Notes: a model not told the origin generated them from the letters alone. Shown: positions 35,274 to 45,457, counted from the stretch's first letter. The stretch: 64,000 nucleotides of DNA from SZUA-547 sp963669315 (GCA_963669315.1 OY770021.1:3822458-3886457), one strand, 5' to 3'. Made by a program: numbers and translations.

Positions 35274-35879
35274 TCACGCGCCGTGCGCCAGCGCGAAAGC
35301 GATGGACCACATCACCACCCCAACAAGCACGTCCAGAACACGCCAGGCGATCCGCCGCGCGAAGAAGGGCGCGAGCGCTCTTGCGCCGTATCCAAGGCTG
35401 AAGAAGAAAACAAAGGACGCCGATACGGCGGCGAGGCCAAAGGTTATACGATCGAGCCCCTCATAGGTGGCCGCGATGGCGCCCAGCAGCACAACCGTGT
35501 CCAGATAGACATGCGGATTCAGCCATGTCAGCGCCAGACATGTGGTCGCCACGGCGAGGGCGGACTTTCCGTTGTCCTCGGCGGGCGTCAGCTTGCCGGG
35601 CTTGAGCGCTGACCAGAAACTGCGCGCGCCATAGAGCAGAAGAAACGCGACGCCGAGCCAACGCATCAGCGATGGCAGCCAGGGCAGGGTGTCGGCCAGC
35701 GCTCCAAACCCGCCGACTCCGACTGCGATCAGCAGCGCGTCGGAGATCGCGCAGATCGCACAAACAAGAAAAACATGGCTTCGCATCAGCCCCTGGCGCA
35801 GCACGAACGCGTTTTGCGCTCCGATCGCGAGGATCAGGCTGAAACTGGTCAAAAATCCAGAGATCGCTGCACCGATCAT
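35274..35879 (-). CDS. LysE/ArgO family amino acid exporter
   Basis: A 201-residue inner-membrane exporter with six helices. The start is ATG 35879, giving the family's N terminus AAISGFLTSFSLILAIGAQN followed by AFVLRQGLMRSHVF; the longer frame upstream is an Arg/Pro-rich non-family extension inside the DUF502 gene. LTWLNPHVYLDTVVLLGAIA is the second conserved block and matches the LysE/ArgO subgroup (lysine or arginine export) rather than RhtB. It lies seven bases after the DUF502 stop and may be co-transcribed with it. Confidence 0.9.
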   Translation of the reverse strand: MIGAAISGFLTSFSLILAIGAQNAFVLRQGLMRSHVFLVCAICAISDALLIAVGVGGFGALADTLPWLPSLMRWLGVAFLLLYGARSFWSALKPGKLTPAEDNGKSALAVATTCLALTWLNPHVYLDTVVLLGAIAATYEGLDRITFGLAAVSASFVFFFSLGYGARALAPFFARRIAWRVLDVLVGVVMWSIAFALAHGA

Positions 35880-35886
35880 GGCGCAA

Positions 35887-36678
35887 TCAGGTGGTGGGTG
35901 GTTTTGGACGGCGGCGCGCTTGCGGAGGGGCGCTGCGGCGCTCGTTTCTCGCCTTCGCGGCCTGCGCCGCGCGGGCGGCTTCAGCGGCAAGCTCCTCCGC
36001 CGTTGGAGGCGTGACAAGACCGGCCGAGATCACGAGCTTGGCGGCTTCCTCAACCGTCATGTCGAGAAGAATGACGTCTTCTTTCGGGACGAATAGCAGG
36101 AATCCCGACGTCGGGTTCGGCGTGGTCGGCAGAAAGACGCTCATCATCTCTTGCCGTCCGATTTTCCCCGGTAATTCGCCCTTGGTTTCGGTCGAGATGA
36201 AGGCGATCGCCCAGATGCCCTTGCGGGGATATTCGACCAGACAAGCCTGTTTGAACGAGGTTTTGGACTGGCTGAGGATCGTCTCGACGATCTGCTTCAA
36301 AGCGTTATAGATCGAGCGGACGATGGGCATCCGCTCAACCCAGCCCTCGGCCATGTGAACCAGCCGCTTGCCGAACAGATTGCGCGTCAGATACCCAATG
36401 AATGCGGTGAAGACGATGAAGATGATCAGGCCGAGGCCCGGCACCTCGAAGGGCAGGTAGGATCCGGGGTTGTAGGCCGCGGGCACCAGCGGGACGATCT
36501 TGTCGTCGACCCATGTGATGATGGTCCAGACCAGATACGCGGTGATCACCACCGGCGCGACGACGACAATGCCGGTCAGAAAGTTGGCGCGCGCGCGCTG
36601 AAAAAACGTCGCCCGGCGCCGCGCCTTGATCAGGCGGGGACGTCCGTTCCCGTTCTTTGGACGGTTGTTGGGCGGCAT
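35887..36678 (-). CDS. DUF502 family membrane protein
   Basis: A 263-residue protein with two membrane helices (NFLTGIVVVAPVVITAYLVW and GLGLIIFIVFTAFIGYLTRN) and a following cytosolic or periplasmic beta-rich domain with PIVRSIYNALKQIVETI and VEYPRKGIWAIAFIS, the signature of DUF502. The tail after residue 230 is an Ala/Arg/Pro-rich, basic, probably disordered segment. Members are widespread in alphaproteobacteria and often near recG; their function is unknown. The gene precedes the exporter gene on the minus strand. Confidence 0.9.
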   Translation of the reverse strand: MPPNNRPKNGNGRPRLIKARRRATFFQRARANFLTGIVVVAPVVITAYLVWTIITWVDDKIVPLVPAAYNPGSYLPFEVPGLGLIIFIVFTAFIGYLTRNLFGKRLVHMAEGWVERMPIVRSIYNALKQIVETILSQSKTSFKQACLVEYPRKGIWAIAFISTETKGELPGKIGRQEMMSVFLPTTPNPTSGFLLFVPKEDVILLDMTVEEAAKLVISAGLVTPPTAEELAAEAARAAQAAKARNERRSAPPQARRRPKPPTT

Positions 36679-36710
36679 TCTCGGTCTCCAGCGGAAATAC
36701 TGGGGGCTAC

Positions 36711-37664
36711 TTAATAGCCAAGCGCGCGATCTACAACGTTTTCGAAAGGATCGCCGCGCTCTCCGCGCGCAATCTGCGCGATGATCGACTCGGCGGCCGT
36801 CTCTGGCCGCGTGGCCGATGCGATATGCGGGGTCACGGTCACCTTCGGGTGCGAAAGATAGGGGTGATCGCCGCGCAGAGGCTCCGGATCGAACACATCC
36901 AGAGTGGCGTGCGAGAGGGTGCCAGCGTCCAGCGCGGCCAAAAGCGCCGCTTCCTCAAGGATCGGCCCGCGTCCAGCATTGATGATGGCCGCGCCTTTGG
37001 GAAGCAGCGCCAGCGTCTCCGCATTCAGCATTCCAGTCGTCTCCACGGTCAGAGGCAGCAGGATCACCAGAATCTCGCTTTCGGTCAAAATGCGGCGCAG
37101 GCCGTCCTCGCCATGAAGGCAGGCGACGCCTTCCACCTCTTTCAACCCGCGGCTCCACCCGAGGACGTTAAACCGCAGGCGTGCGAGCATTTTGGCGGCA
37201 TCCCGGCCCAGGCGTCCAAGGCCCAGCACGCCGATGGTGCGCCCATCCGGCAGCGGCCGGTCCGCGTCATACCAGGCCAGAGGACGCTCTTTGAGCACAT
37301 AGCGGTCCAAACCAGCGTGATGGCGCATGACATGGCCGACCACATAATCCGTCATGCCCCAGGTCAGGCCGCGCTCGACCATCCGGATCAAGGGAACATC
37401 GCGGGGCAGGGTGGGGATGGTCACAACCTGCTCGACCCCAGCCCAGAGGTTCAGAATCGCCTTTAGATGAGTGAATGGCGTGAGCTCAGCAACCGGGCCG
37501 CCTTTTTCGAAGATCAGATACGCGACCTCGGCCGGGTTCACATCGTCCAGACTTTCGCGCAGATCGATGGCGATACCCTGATCGGCCGAGGCCTTGCGCA
37601 GCCCGGCGACATAGGCCTCCCGCTCATGAGCGTGGCCAGCATAAAGAACAATTGGATCCGACAT
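36711..37664 (-). CDS. ghrA: Glyoxylate/hydroxypyruvate reductase A
   Basis: A 317-residue D-2-hydroxyacid dehydrogenase of the GhrA type, reducing glyoxylate and hydroxypyruvate with NADPH. NAD(P)-binding motif IGVLGLGRLGRDAAKMLARL is near residue 140; catalytic Arg is in INAGRGPILEEAALLAALDA, Glu in LDVFDPEPLRGDHP and His in VTVTPHIASATRPE. The ATG 37664 starts MSDPIVLYAGHAHE; the open frame upstream runs through rodA and is not coding. It lies 41 bases downstream of rodA on the same strand but is not functionally related to cell shape. Confidence 0.92.
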   Translation of the reverse strand: MSDPIVLYAGHAHEREAYVAGLRKASADQGIAIDLRESLDDVNPAEVAYLIFEKGGPVAELTPFTHLKAILNLWAGVEQVVTIPTLPRDVPLIRMVERGLTWGMTDYVVGHVMRHHAGLDRYVLKERPLAWYDADRPLPDGRTIGVLGLGRLGRDAAKMLARLRFNVLGWSRGLKEVEGVACLHGEDGLRRILTESEILVILLPLTVETTGMLNAETLALLPKGAAIINAGRGPILEEAALLAALDAGTLSHATLDVFDPEPLRGDHPYLSHPKVTVTPHIASATRPETAAESIIAQIARGERGDPFENVVDRALGY

Positions 37665-37705
37665 ATGCCCGGTGTGGGTCCGATCGCCGCGCCTGTCAAC
37701 GCCTG

Positions 37706-38851
37706 TTAACGCAATGGGCGGCGATGCACATGGGCGCTTTGGATCAGGCCAAAGGCGAACAGCAGCACCATCAGAGAGCTTCCGCCATAAGAAACCATTG
37801 GCAACGGCACTCCGACGACCGGCGCCAGCCCCGTGACCATCGCCATATTGATGGTGAAGAGGAGGAAGAAGGTCATCGTCAGGCCGCCCGCCAGCAGCGA
37901 GTTGAAGCGGCGCTTCATGGCCGCCACGGACAGAACGCAGAACAGGACAACCAGCGCATAGAGCATCAGCAGGCTCATCGTGCCGACAAAGCCGAATTCC
38001 TCCGCCAGCGTGGTGAAGATGAAGTCGGTGTGCTTTTCCGGCAGGAAGTTGAGCTGGCTCTGCGTGCCCTGCATGAAACCGCGCCCTGTCAGACCACCCG
38101 ATCCGAATGCGATTTTCGACTGGGTGATGTGATACCCCGCGCCTAGGGGATCTGTGGACGGATCCAGAAAAGTTTCGATGCGGCGGAACTGATAGTCCTT
38201 CAGCAATTGCCATTCGGTCCCGCGAGAGGTGAAGACGGCTGAGATCACGCCGACCACCCCCGCGGCCATTGATACGAAGTACCACCAGGATAACCCGGCC
38301 AGGAACATCACCGTCGCGCCGCCTGCGCACAATAGAATGGCGGTGCCGAGATCGGGTTGCTTCAGCACTAATGCGGCCGGAACTGCGATCAGGATCAACG
38401 CGAGAAGGACCCAAAGCGGGCGGTTCACCTTACCCGGCTCCACCCAGTCGTAGTACCGAGCCAGCGCCATCACGAGGCTGATCTTCATCACTTCAGAGGG
38501 CTGAATCTGAACTGGTCCCAGATCGATCCAGCGCTGTGCGCCCATTCCGATCGAGCCGACAAACTCCACCGCGATCAGAAGACCGATGGAGATTACGTAG
38601 AATGGCGCGGCGGCCATGCGCCAATAGCGGATATCGATCATCGCCGCGAGGATCATGCCAGCGAACCCGACGCCGAACCGAACCATCTGACGCTTGGCCC
38701 ACGGGTCGAAGCCGCCGCCAGCCACGGAATAGAGGGTCACGAACCCAACGCCTGCGATGGCGACAATCAGCAATGTGACCGGCCAGTTGATCCTCAGCAG
38801 CTTGCTGAGAGCGCTGTCGCGATCACCATGGACGGTCGAGAAATCGGTCAT
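37706..38851 (-). CDS. rodA: Peptidoglycan glycosyltransferase RodA
   Basis: SEDS-family glycosyltransferase that polymerises lipid II for cell elongation in complex with PBP2. The 381-residue protein has about ten membrane helices; conserved loops include GAQRWIDLGPVQIQPSEVMK and GAGYHITQSKIAFGSGGLTG, the latter followed by RGFMQGTQSQLNFLPEKHTD, and the C-terminal MVSYGGSSLM. The start ATG overlaps the mrdA stop by four bases. It is the last gene of the mreB-mreC-mreD-mrdA-rodA operon, whose products build the elongasome. Confidence 0.96.
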   Translation of the reverse strand: MTDFSTVHGDRDSALSKLLRINWPVTLLIVAIAGVGFVTLYSVAGGGFDPWAKRQMVRFGVGFAGMILAAMIDIRYWRMAAAPFYVISIGLLIAVEFVGSIGMGAQRWIDLGPVQIQPSEVMKISLVMALARYYDWVEPGKVNRPLWVLLALILIAVPAALVLKQPDLGTAILLCAGGATVMFLAGLSWWYFVSMAAGVVGVISAVFTSRGTEWQLLKDYQFRRIETFLDPSTDPLGAGYHITQSKIAFGSGGLTGRGFMQGTQSQLNFLPEKHTDFIFTTLAEEFGFVGTMSLLMLYALVVLFCVLSVAAMKRRFNSLLAGGLTMTFFLLFTINMAMVTGLAPVVGVPLPMVSYGGSSLMVLLFAFGLIQSAHVHRRPLR

Positions 38852-40896
38852 TCTCCCGATTCCTCCGCCAGCCGGTCCACGAAGGGTCGCGGTTGCGGTC
38901 GCGGCGGCGCCGCTATGTCGGCCGCGCTCCAGATTTGGACGCCATGGGAGCCGTTCACCGCCGCCAATTCCGCCTGCATTGCCTCGACTTGCAAAGCGCG
39001 TTGCAGGCGTTCCTCCTCAATCGTACGACGCTGCACCGACGGATACGCCTCCAGCGGGGGCGTATCGCCATAAAGCGCGCGAAGCAGGATATCCCGCGCG
39101 ATCGGGGCCGCCGCTTTCGACCCGCCGCCGCCATGCTCCACGACGACCGAGATCGCGTATTTCGGTTTCTCGACAGGCGCATAGGCGACGAACAGCGCGT
39201 GATCACGAAACTCCCAAGGCAGATCTTTGTTCTTGATGACTCCGGTGGCGCGCTCCGCCTTGGTGATCCGGCGCACCTGCGCCGTGCCGGTCTTTCCCGC
39301 CATATGCATGGTCGGCTCGACGATGCGGGCGCGCCAGGCGGTGCCACGCCTGTGGTTCGAGACCAAATTCATACCGTCTCGGACCACGGCGAGATTTTCG
39401 GGTCGCACGCCCAAATCTTCGGCTGGGGCAGGGGGCTGCTCCACTCCGTTGATCGCGCGGATCAGGCGCGGCTGAAGGCGTTTGCCGCTCGCCAATCGAG
39501 ACGCCATCACAGCCAGTTGCAGCGGCGTGGTCAGCAGAAACCCCTGTCCGATACCCGTGTTTAGAGTGTCGCCCTTCTGCCAGCCCTCTCCGCGATTGGC
39601 CTCCTTCCACGCTTTGGTTGGGACCAGGCCCTTTTTGATATTCGGGATCTCAAGCGGGCCCGCTTCGCCAAGGCCGAACTTGAACGCCATGTCGGAAATG
39701 GCGTCGATGCCGATGCGTTTGGCGATGTCATAGAAATAGACGTCGCAGGAATGCTGGATCGCGCCGCGCATGTCCTTGTGGCCGTGCCCACCGCGCCGCC
39801 AGCAGTGAAAATACCGCCGCCCCATCCGATAGCGGCCATTGCAGAACACGGTCTCTGCCGGTGAAATCGCGCCGGTGTGCAGCCCCGCCAGCGCCACGAG
39901 CATCTTGAAGGTGGAGCCGGGCGGGTAGAGATCCGAGATCGGCTTGTTGGTGAGCGGCCGAAGCTTGTTTGAGGTCAGCGCGCCCCACTCGCGGTGCGAA
40001 ATGCCGAACACGAAACTGTTCGGATCGAAACCCGGCGCCGAGACCATGGCCACCACGTCGCCGGTTTCGACGTCAATCACCGTGGCCGAGACGCTCTGGC
40101 CGATCACCCGCTCCATTGCGAAACGCTGCAGACCAAGGTCGATGGTCAGGTTGACATCTGCGCCGGGGTCGCCCTGGTCGCGGTCGAGTTCCCGTATCAC
40201 TCGGCCGACCGCATTCACTTCGATGCGCCGCGCTCCGGCCGAGCCGCGCAAATGCGTTTCCGCCTCCCTCTCGATTCCGTTTTTTCCAATCTTGAAATCG
40301 GGAAGCGTCAGCAGCGGATCTCGGGTCATGTCGCGCGCGATTTCCTCCTCATTCACCGCAGCGACGTAACCGACCACATGCGCCAGCGCCTCGGCCTCCG
40401 GATAGAACCGGGTCAGGCCGACCTCGGGCTGCACGCCGTGCAGAGCTGGGGCGTTGGCGTTGACCAGCGCAAAATCCTTCCAGTCCAGATGTTCGGCGAC
40501 GACCACCGGAACGAAGCCGCTTTGCGAAGACATCTCTTTCAGCACGCGCCCGCGGGTTTCCTTCGAAAGATCGATCAGATCACCAAGACGGCGGACGATT
40601 TGGGCGGGGTCTTTTGTCTGCTCCCGTACGATCTGCACACGGTAATTCTGGCGATTGTCCGCCAGCGGCACTCCATACCGATCGAAAATACGACCACGCG
40701 CCGGGGAGAGAATTTGAACGTTGATCCGATTGTCTTCCGCCAATGTCAGGTATTGCGCGCTTTCGACCACCTGAAGCTGTCGCATCCGCCAGGCGAGCGC
40801 GCCCATGACCGCAACCTGCGCCCCGAAAAGGACCAGCGCGCGGCGCGCGGGATCGGGCGCCTTGCGCCTCTTCTTCTTGATGAAGGAAAGCTTCAC
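38848..40896 (-). CDS. mrdA: Penicillin-binding protein 2
   Basis: Class B transpeptidase cross-linking peptidoglycan during elongation, 682 residues. An N-terminal membrane anchor (RALVLFGAQVAVMGALAW) precedes the pedestal domain with SPARGRIFDRYGVPLADN. The active-site serine S328 is in YPPGSTFKML (SxxK), the second motif is in IQHSCDVYFYDIAKR and the third is KTGTAQ. FHCWRRGGHG is the loop near the active site typical of PBP2. A proline/arginine-rich tail of about 30 residues ends the protein. It overlaps mreD at its start and rodA at its end by four bases each. Confidence 0.97.
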   Translation of the reverse strand: MKLSFIKKKRRKAPDPARRALVLFGAQVAVMGALAWRMRQLQVVESAQYLTLAEDNRINVQILSPARGRIFDRYGVPLADNRQNYRVQIVREQTKDPAQIVRRLGDLIDLSKETRGRVLKEMSSQSGFVPVVVAEHLDWKDFALVNANAPALHGVQPEVGLTRFYPEAEALAHVVGYVAAVNEEEIARDMTRDPLLTLPDFKIGKNGIEREAETHLRGSAGARRIEVNAVGRVIRELDRDQGDPGADVNLTIDLGLQRFAMERVIGQSVSATVIDVETGDVVAMVSAPGFDPNSFVFGISHREWGALTSNKLRPLTNKPISDLYPPGSTFKMLVALAGLHTGAISPAETVFCNGRYRMGRRYFHCWRRGGHGHKDMRGAIQHSCDVYFYDIAKRIGIDAISDMAFKFGLGEAGPLEIPNIKKGLVPTKAWKEANRGEGWQKGDTLNTGIGQGFLLTTPLQLAVMASRLASGKRLQPRLIRAINGVEQPPAPAEDLGVRPENLAVVRDGMNLVSNHRRGTAWRARIVEPTMHMAGKTGTAQVRRITKAERATGVIKNKDLPWEFRDHALFVAYAPVEKPKYAISVVVEHGGGGSKAAAPIARDILLRALYGDTPPLEAYPSVQRRTIEEERLQRALQVEAMQAELAAVNGSHGVQIWSAADIAAPPRPQPRPFVDRLAEESGE

Positions 40897-41423
40897 CAGA
40901 CGTTCCCCGCAGCGCCCCGCTCAACGGCTTCCCGCGAACGGATGCGCAATAGGCTGCGAAAAATCAGATAGACGGCCGGATAACAGGCCACCGTAATCGC
41001 TGCGCGCGCCAGAACAGCTGATAGAGATGGAGCGCCGCCCGCCGTGATCCAGACCAGAAACCACGCGCCGATATTGGTGACCAACGCGAACACCGCGAAC
41101 ATCATCAGTTCCAGATACAGCGGCGCCCGGGCGCCGTCGCGGGACCGCACGGCCTCCGCTCCAAGCACCAGCGCCAGAGCGCCTGCGCCGACCGGACCGC
41201 CAGCCAGAAGGTCGCGGGTGATGGCGACGAAACAGACCAACAGAACCGGCGCAGCCTCGGGCCGCCTGAGCACCCAGAAAAAGACGAAGGCCGCGGTAAG
41301 GTCGGGGGCTGAAACCGAACCGGCGGACAGGCCAAGAGGCGCGATTTCCAGCAGAATGGCGAATGCGGCCGTCGCGACGAAACCCGCCATGAGAGGGGGA
41401 GAGTTGCTAGTCGATGAGGACAT
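40893..41423 (-). CDS. mreD: Rod shape-determining protein MreD
   Basis: A small integral membrane component of the elongasome, 176 residues with about five helices: FVATAAFAILLEIAPLGLSA, FVFFWVLRRPEAAPVLLVCF, GALALVLGAEAVRS, MMFAVFALVTNIGAWFLVWI and a final one. ATG 41423 overlaps the mreC 3' end by 17 bases; ATG 41390 is a possible shorter start. Identification rests on membrane topology, size and position between mreC and mrdA, since MreD sequences are poorly conserved. Confidence 0.88.
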   Translation of the reverse strand: MSSSTSNSPPLMAGFVATAAFAILLEIAPLGLSAGSVSAPDLTAAFVFFWVLRRPEAAPVLLVCFVAITRDLLAGGPVGAGALALVLGAEAVRSRDGARAPLYLELMMFAVFALVTNIGAWFLVWITAGGAPSLSAVLARAAITVACYPAVYLIFRSLLRIRSREAVERGAAGNVW

Positions 41424-42345
41424 CGGCCTGCTCCCGATCAGATTCCGCCGCGATATCCTGAACGTCATCCTCAGGCTGCGCCACGCGACGAGAGATGATC
41501 GCGCCTTCCTCTTCCGGTCCCGGCGGCGGGCGATAGCGCAAGATGCGTACAAATTCGAGCCTGTCGAACTCCGCCGACGGCCTGATCTTCCCGACCCGAT
41601 CGCCAAGTTCGACGATGCGGCCGACCGGCAAGCCCGACGGATAGACGCCGCCATCGCCCGAGGTGACGACATGGTCGCCGGGCGAGACCCCTTCGAACGA
41701 ATTGAGAAAGCTGAGGACGGGCGTGTCTGTGTTGTCGCCGACCATAATCGCCGAGCGGCCGCTTGGGCGCACCATCACCGGCACGCGGCTGTCATAATCG
41801 GTGATGTGCATGACGCGGGACGTGGTCTCGCCCGCGCCCACCAGCCGTCCCACAAGGCCGGAGCCGTCGATGGCCGCATCACCGTCACGAACACCATTGC
41901 GGGCGCCGACATTCACCACGCTGGTTTGCGCGTAGGGACCGCCTGAATCCGCGATGACCTCGGCGGTGACGAAACTGGGCTTCGACACCAGCCGAACGTT
42001 GTTGAGCGCGCGAAGACGGGCGTTCTCCTGCTCTAACTGGCGCGCGACCTCCCGCCATGCCGTCAGGCGCTCCACATCCCGGCGCAATTCGCGATTCTGC
42101 TCTCGGACGCGGCGGTATTGCCCGAAGTTTTCAAACATTTCAGTGGCGCCGCGAAGTGGGGCCGACGTGAATTCCAGCGCCGGGGAGGCGGCGTCTGTGA
42201 TCGCGGCGCGCACCCGGGTCAGGCGCGGATTGTCGGTGCGCCACAGAAACAGTGCGACAAGACATGAGATGACGGCCAGCCCCAGCCCCAAGCGCCGAAA
42301 CAACAACCCCGCTTGCCTGTCTGTATCTCGCCAATCGCGGGCCAA
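41407..42345 (-). CDS. mreC: Rod shape-determining protein MreC
   Basis: Periplasmic scaffold of the elongation complex linking MreB to PBP2; 312 residues. One N-terminal membrane helix (GLGLAVISCLVALFLW) is followed by a coiled coil (VREQNRELRRDVERLTAWRE, continuing VARQLEQENARLRALNN) and the beta-barrel domain with VNVGARNGVRDGDAAIDGSG and GVSPGDHVVTSGDGGVYPSG. The last 30 residues are acidic. It starts 50 bases after mreB and overlaps mreD. Confidence 0.94.
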   Translation of the reverse strand: MARDWRDTDRQAGLLFRRLGLGLAVISCLVALFLWRTDNPRLTRVRAAITDAASPALEFTSAPLRGATEMFENFGQYRRVREQNRELRRDVERLTAWREVARQLEQENARLRALNNVRLVSKPSFVTAEVIADSGGPYAQTSVVNVGARNGVRDGDAAIDGSGLVGRLVGAGETTSRVMHITDYDSRVPVMVRPSGRSAIMVGDNTDTPVLSFLNSFEGVSPGDHVVTSGDGGVYPSGLPVGRIVELGDRVGKIRPSAEFDRLEFVRILRYRPPPGPEEEGAIISRRVAQPEDDVQDIAAESDREQADVLID

Positions 42346-42395
42346 TGCGCCCGTCCTTCCACTCGTCCCAAGCTCTCAAGGCGCAAGCGCGCGCC

Positions 42396-43436
42396 TTAGT
42401 GGCCTTCCATCAACACGTGACGCAGCTGCGGCATATGCTCCAGCGACTTTCCGGTGCCCAGAGCGACGCAGGACAGAGGGTCGTCCGCGATTGAGACCGC
42501 CAGGCCGGTTTCTTCGCGCAGCACTGCGTCCAGATCGCCCAGAAGTCCACCGCCGCCGGTCAGCATCAGCCCCTTGTCGACAATGTCCGCCGCAAGCTCG
42601 GGCGGGGTGGCCTCAAGCGCGACCTTGACCGCCTCCACGATTTGCTGAACCGGTTCGGCCAGCGCCTCGGCCACCTGAAGCTGGTTAATCTCGATTTCCT
42701 TGGGCACGCCGTTTACAAGATCGCGGCCCCGGATCGCCATAATCTCTCCGACGCCATCCAACGGAGGACGGGCTATGCCGATCGCCAGCTTGATTCGTTC
42801 TGCAGAGCTTTCGCCCACCAGCAGGCTGTGGTGACGGCGCAGATAGGCGATCAGCGCCTCATCCATCTTGTCGCCGCCGACCCGGATGGAGCGGGCGTAG
42901 ACCACGTCGCGCAGGCTGATCACGGCGACCTCTGTCGTTCCGCCGCCGATATCGACAACCATTGAGCCGGTCGGCTCCGTCACTGGCATGCCCGCGCCAA
43001 TCGCGGCGGCCACCGGCTCCGGAATCAGCAGGGCCTTTCTCGCGCCTGCCTGCCGGACGGACTGCTCGATGGCCCGCTTTTCAACCGGGGTAGCGCCCGA
43101 CGGCACGCAGACGATGATCAGCGGCGCGGCGAAGGCGCCGCGGCGATGCACCTTTTTAATGAAGTACTTAATCATCTCCTCGGCGACATCGAAATCCGCG
43201 ATCACGCCTTCGCGCATCGGCCGGATCGCCTGAATCGTGCCGGGGGTACGGCCGAGCATCTGCTTGGCCTCTTCGCCGACGGCGAGCACAGTCTTCTTGC
43301 CGTCGCGATTGTGGAAAGCGACCACGGAAGGCTCGTTCAACACGATGCCTTTGCCCTTCACATAGACCAGTGTATTCGCTGTGCCGAGGTCGATCGCCAT
43401 GTCCGATGAGAACATGCCGAGAATGCCATTGAACAT
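42396..43436 (-). CDS. mreB: Rod shape-determining protein MreB
   Basis: Bacterial actin that directs lateral wall synthesis, 346 residues. The start ATG 43436 gives MFNGILGMFSSDMAIDLGTA and the phosphate-1 motif DLGTANTLVYVKGKG; phosphate-2 is MVVDIGGGTTEVAVISL and the adenosine motif LMLTGGGGLLGDLD. The frame is open to 43553 but that extension is unlike MreB. It is the first gene of the five-gene shape operon and has a promoter-like pair about 60 bases upstream. Confidence 0.97.
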   Translation of the reverse strand: MFNGILGMFSSDMAIDLGTANTLVYVKGKGIVLNEPSVVAFHNRDGKKTVLAVGEEAKQMLGRTPGTIQAIRPMREGVIADFDVAEEMIKYFIKKVHRRGAFAAPLIIVCVPSGATPVEKRAIEQSVRQAGARKALLIPEPVAAAIGAGMPVTEPTGSMVVDIGGGTTEVAVISLRDVVYARSIRVGGDKMDEALIAYLRRHHSLLVGESSAERIKLAIGIARPPLDGVGEIMAIRGRDLVNGVPKEIEINQLQVAEALAEPVQQIVEAVKVALEATPPELAADIVDKGLMLTGGGGLLGDLDAVLREETGLAVSIADDPLSCVALGTGKSLEHMPQLRHVLMEGH

Positions 43437-43500
43437 ACGCCTGCTCACCTCACTGCCCGTCCGATGGAATCGCTGTCGGCGGGGTTTTCTGTATCTTGTG

Positions 43501-43529
43501 TTTATAGTCCGGCGCGCGCGTCGTTTTAA
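43501..43529 (-). promoter_or_regulatory. mreB promoter
   Basis: Read on the minus strand, TTAAAA (43524-43529) and TATAAA (43501-43506) are spaced by 17 bases. The -10 is close to consensus and stands out in GC-rich surroundings. The predicted start near 43494 gives a 5' leader of about 58 bases before mreB. Confidence 0.6.
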
Positions 43530-43534
43530 GCAAA

Positions 43535-43555
43535 ATATGGTGTATGCGCCCATAT
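43535..43555. repeat. Inverted repeat just upstream of the mreB promoter
   Basis: ATATGG and CCATAT flank a nine-base spacer (43535-43540 and 43550-43555), ending six bases before the -35 hexamer. The position suits an activator or repressor site. The half-site is A/T-rich against a GC-rich background, which makes chance less likely but not excluded. Confidence 0.4.
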
Positions 43556-43579
43556 CAGGCGCTGATTCTTGTGGATAGA

Positions 43580-43601
43580 ACGGCGAGGCGGGCCTCGCCG
43601 T
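43580..43601 (-). terminator. Hairpin downstream of leuA
   Basis: ACGGCGAGG (43580-43588) pairs perfectly with CCTCGCCGT (43593-43601) around a four-base loop, starting ten bases after the leuA stop. Only a short mixed T-containing run (TTCTAT) follows on the minus strand, so it is an imperfect intrinsic terminator or an RNA 3'-end stabiliser. Confidence 0.6.
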
Positions 43602-43610
43602 CCAGTCGTA

Positions 43611-45185
<1,575 letters not shown>

Positions 45186-45218
45186 TTTATGATCCTTGGG
45201 TCTTCGGTTTCGGGTGAC

Positions 45219-45276
45219 TGGCGCGAGGCGTGCTCCCCTGAGCGCGCGCGCCAAGCGTCCCGGCGCGGCTCAGGGG
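45219..45276 (-). promoter_or_regulatory. Putative leucine attenuator hairpins of leuA
   Basis: Two exclusive RNA structures share one arm. The anti-attenuator pairs 45268-45276 with 45235-45243 (nine perfect pairs) and 45262-45267 with 45247-45252 (six more). The alternative pairs TGGCGCG (about 45247-45253) with CGCGCCA (about 45219-45225). The leader stop codon (45270-45272) lies in the first arm, so a ribosome that finishes the leader blocks the first structure and favours the second, while one held at the Leu codons leaves it free. A further arm GCGCCGGG can pair with the Leu-codon region. No U-tract follows, so Rho or translation control is implied. Confidence 0.65.
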
Positions 45277-45356
45277 CTGATAAGCAGCAATAGCGCCAAG
45301 GGCCCGCAGCCAGAGGCGGGCGCGCAACCGAAGATGATGTCAGTCTTGATGGACAT
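45270..45356 (-). CDS. leuA leader peptide (LeuL-like)
   Basis: A 28-codon frame ending PLALLLLISP: five Leu codons (TTG, CTA, TTG, CTG, CTT) within six codons, about eight codons before the stop, using CTA and CTT, which are rare in neighbouring genes. It begins MSIKTDIIFG and stops 84 bases before leuA, inside the attenuator hairpin. There is no ribosome site: a TATAGT box ends seven bases before the ATG, so translation is probably leaderless, as known for the trpL leader of Sinorhizobium. Its role is to sense charged tRNA-Leu by ribosome stalling. Confidence 0.75.
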   Translation of the reverse strand: MSIKTDIIFGCAPASGCGPLALLLLISP

Positions 45357-45363
45357 AGCGGGC

Positions 45364-45369
45364 ACTATA
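45364..45369 (-). promoter_or_regulatory. -10 box of the leuA leader transcript
   Basis: TATAGT on the minus strand, seven bases before the leader-peptide ATG. A -35 at the right distance is poor (CTTTTC at 17 bases). Transcription would start at or one base before the ATG. Confidence 0.5.
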
Positions 45370-45406
45370 CGCGCGCGCGCCGCCAAGAAAAGCGGAAATC
45401 GACCAC

Positions 45407-45433
45407 AAAAAAGGCGCGCCCGACGGCGCGCCT
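45407..45433 (-). terminator. Intrinsic terminator of the MORN-repeat gene
   Basis: On the minus strand AGGCGCGCC pairs perfectly with GGCGCGCCT around a four-base loop, followed by six T residues. It lies 25 bases after the stop of the MORN gene and separates that transcript from the leuA leader promoter. Confidence 0.9.
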
Positions 45434-45457
45434 GTTTCATCTCGGCTCAACGGTGGA

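Noticed and set aside
36711..38414. 567-codon version of the ghrA frame
   Set aside because: The extra 250 codons run through rodA in another frame and do not resemble any reductase; the family N terminus starts at 37664.
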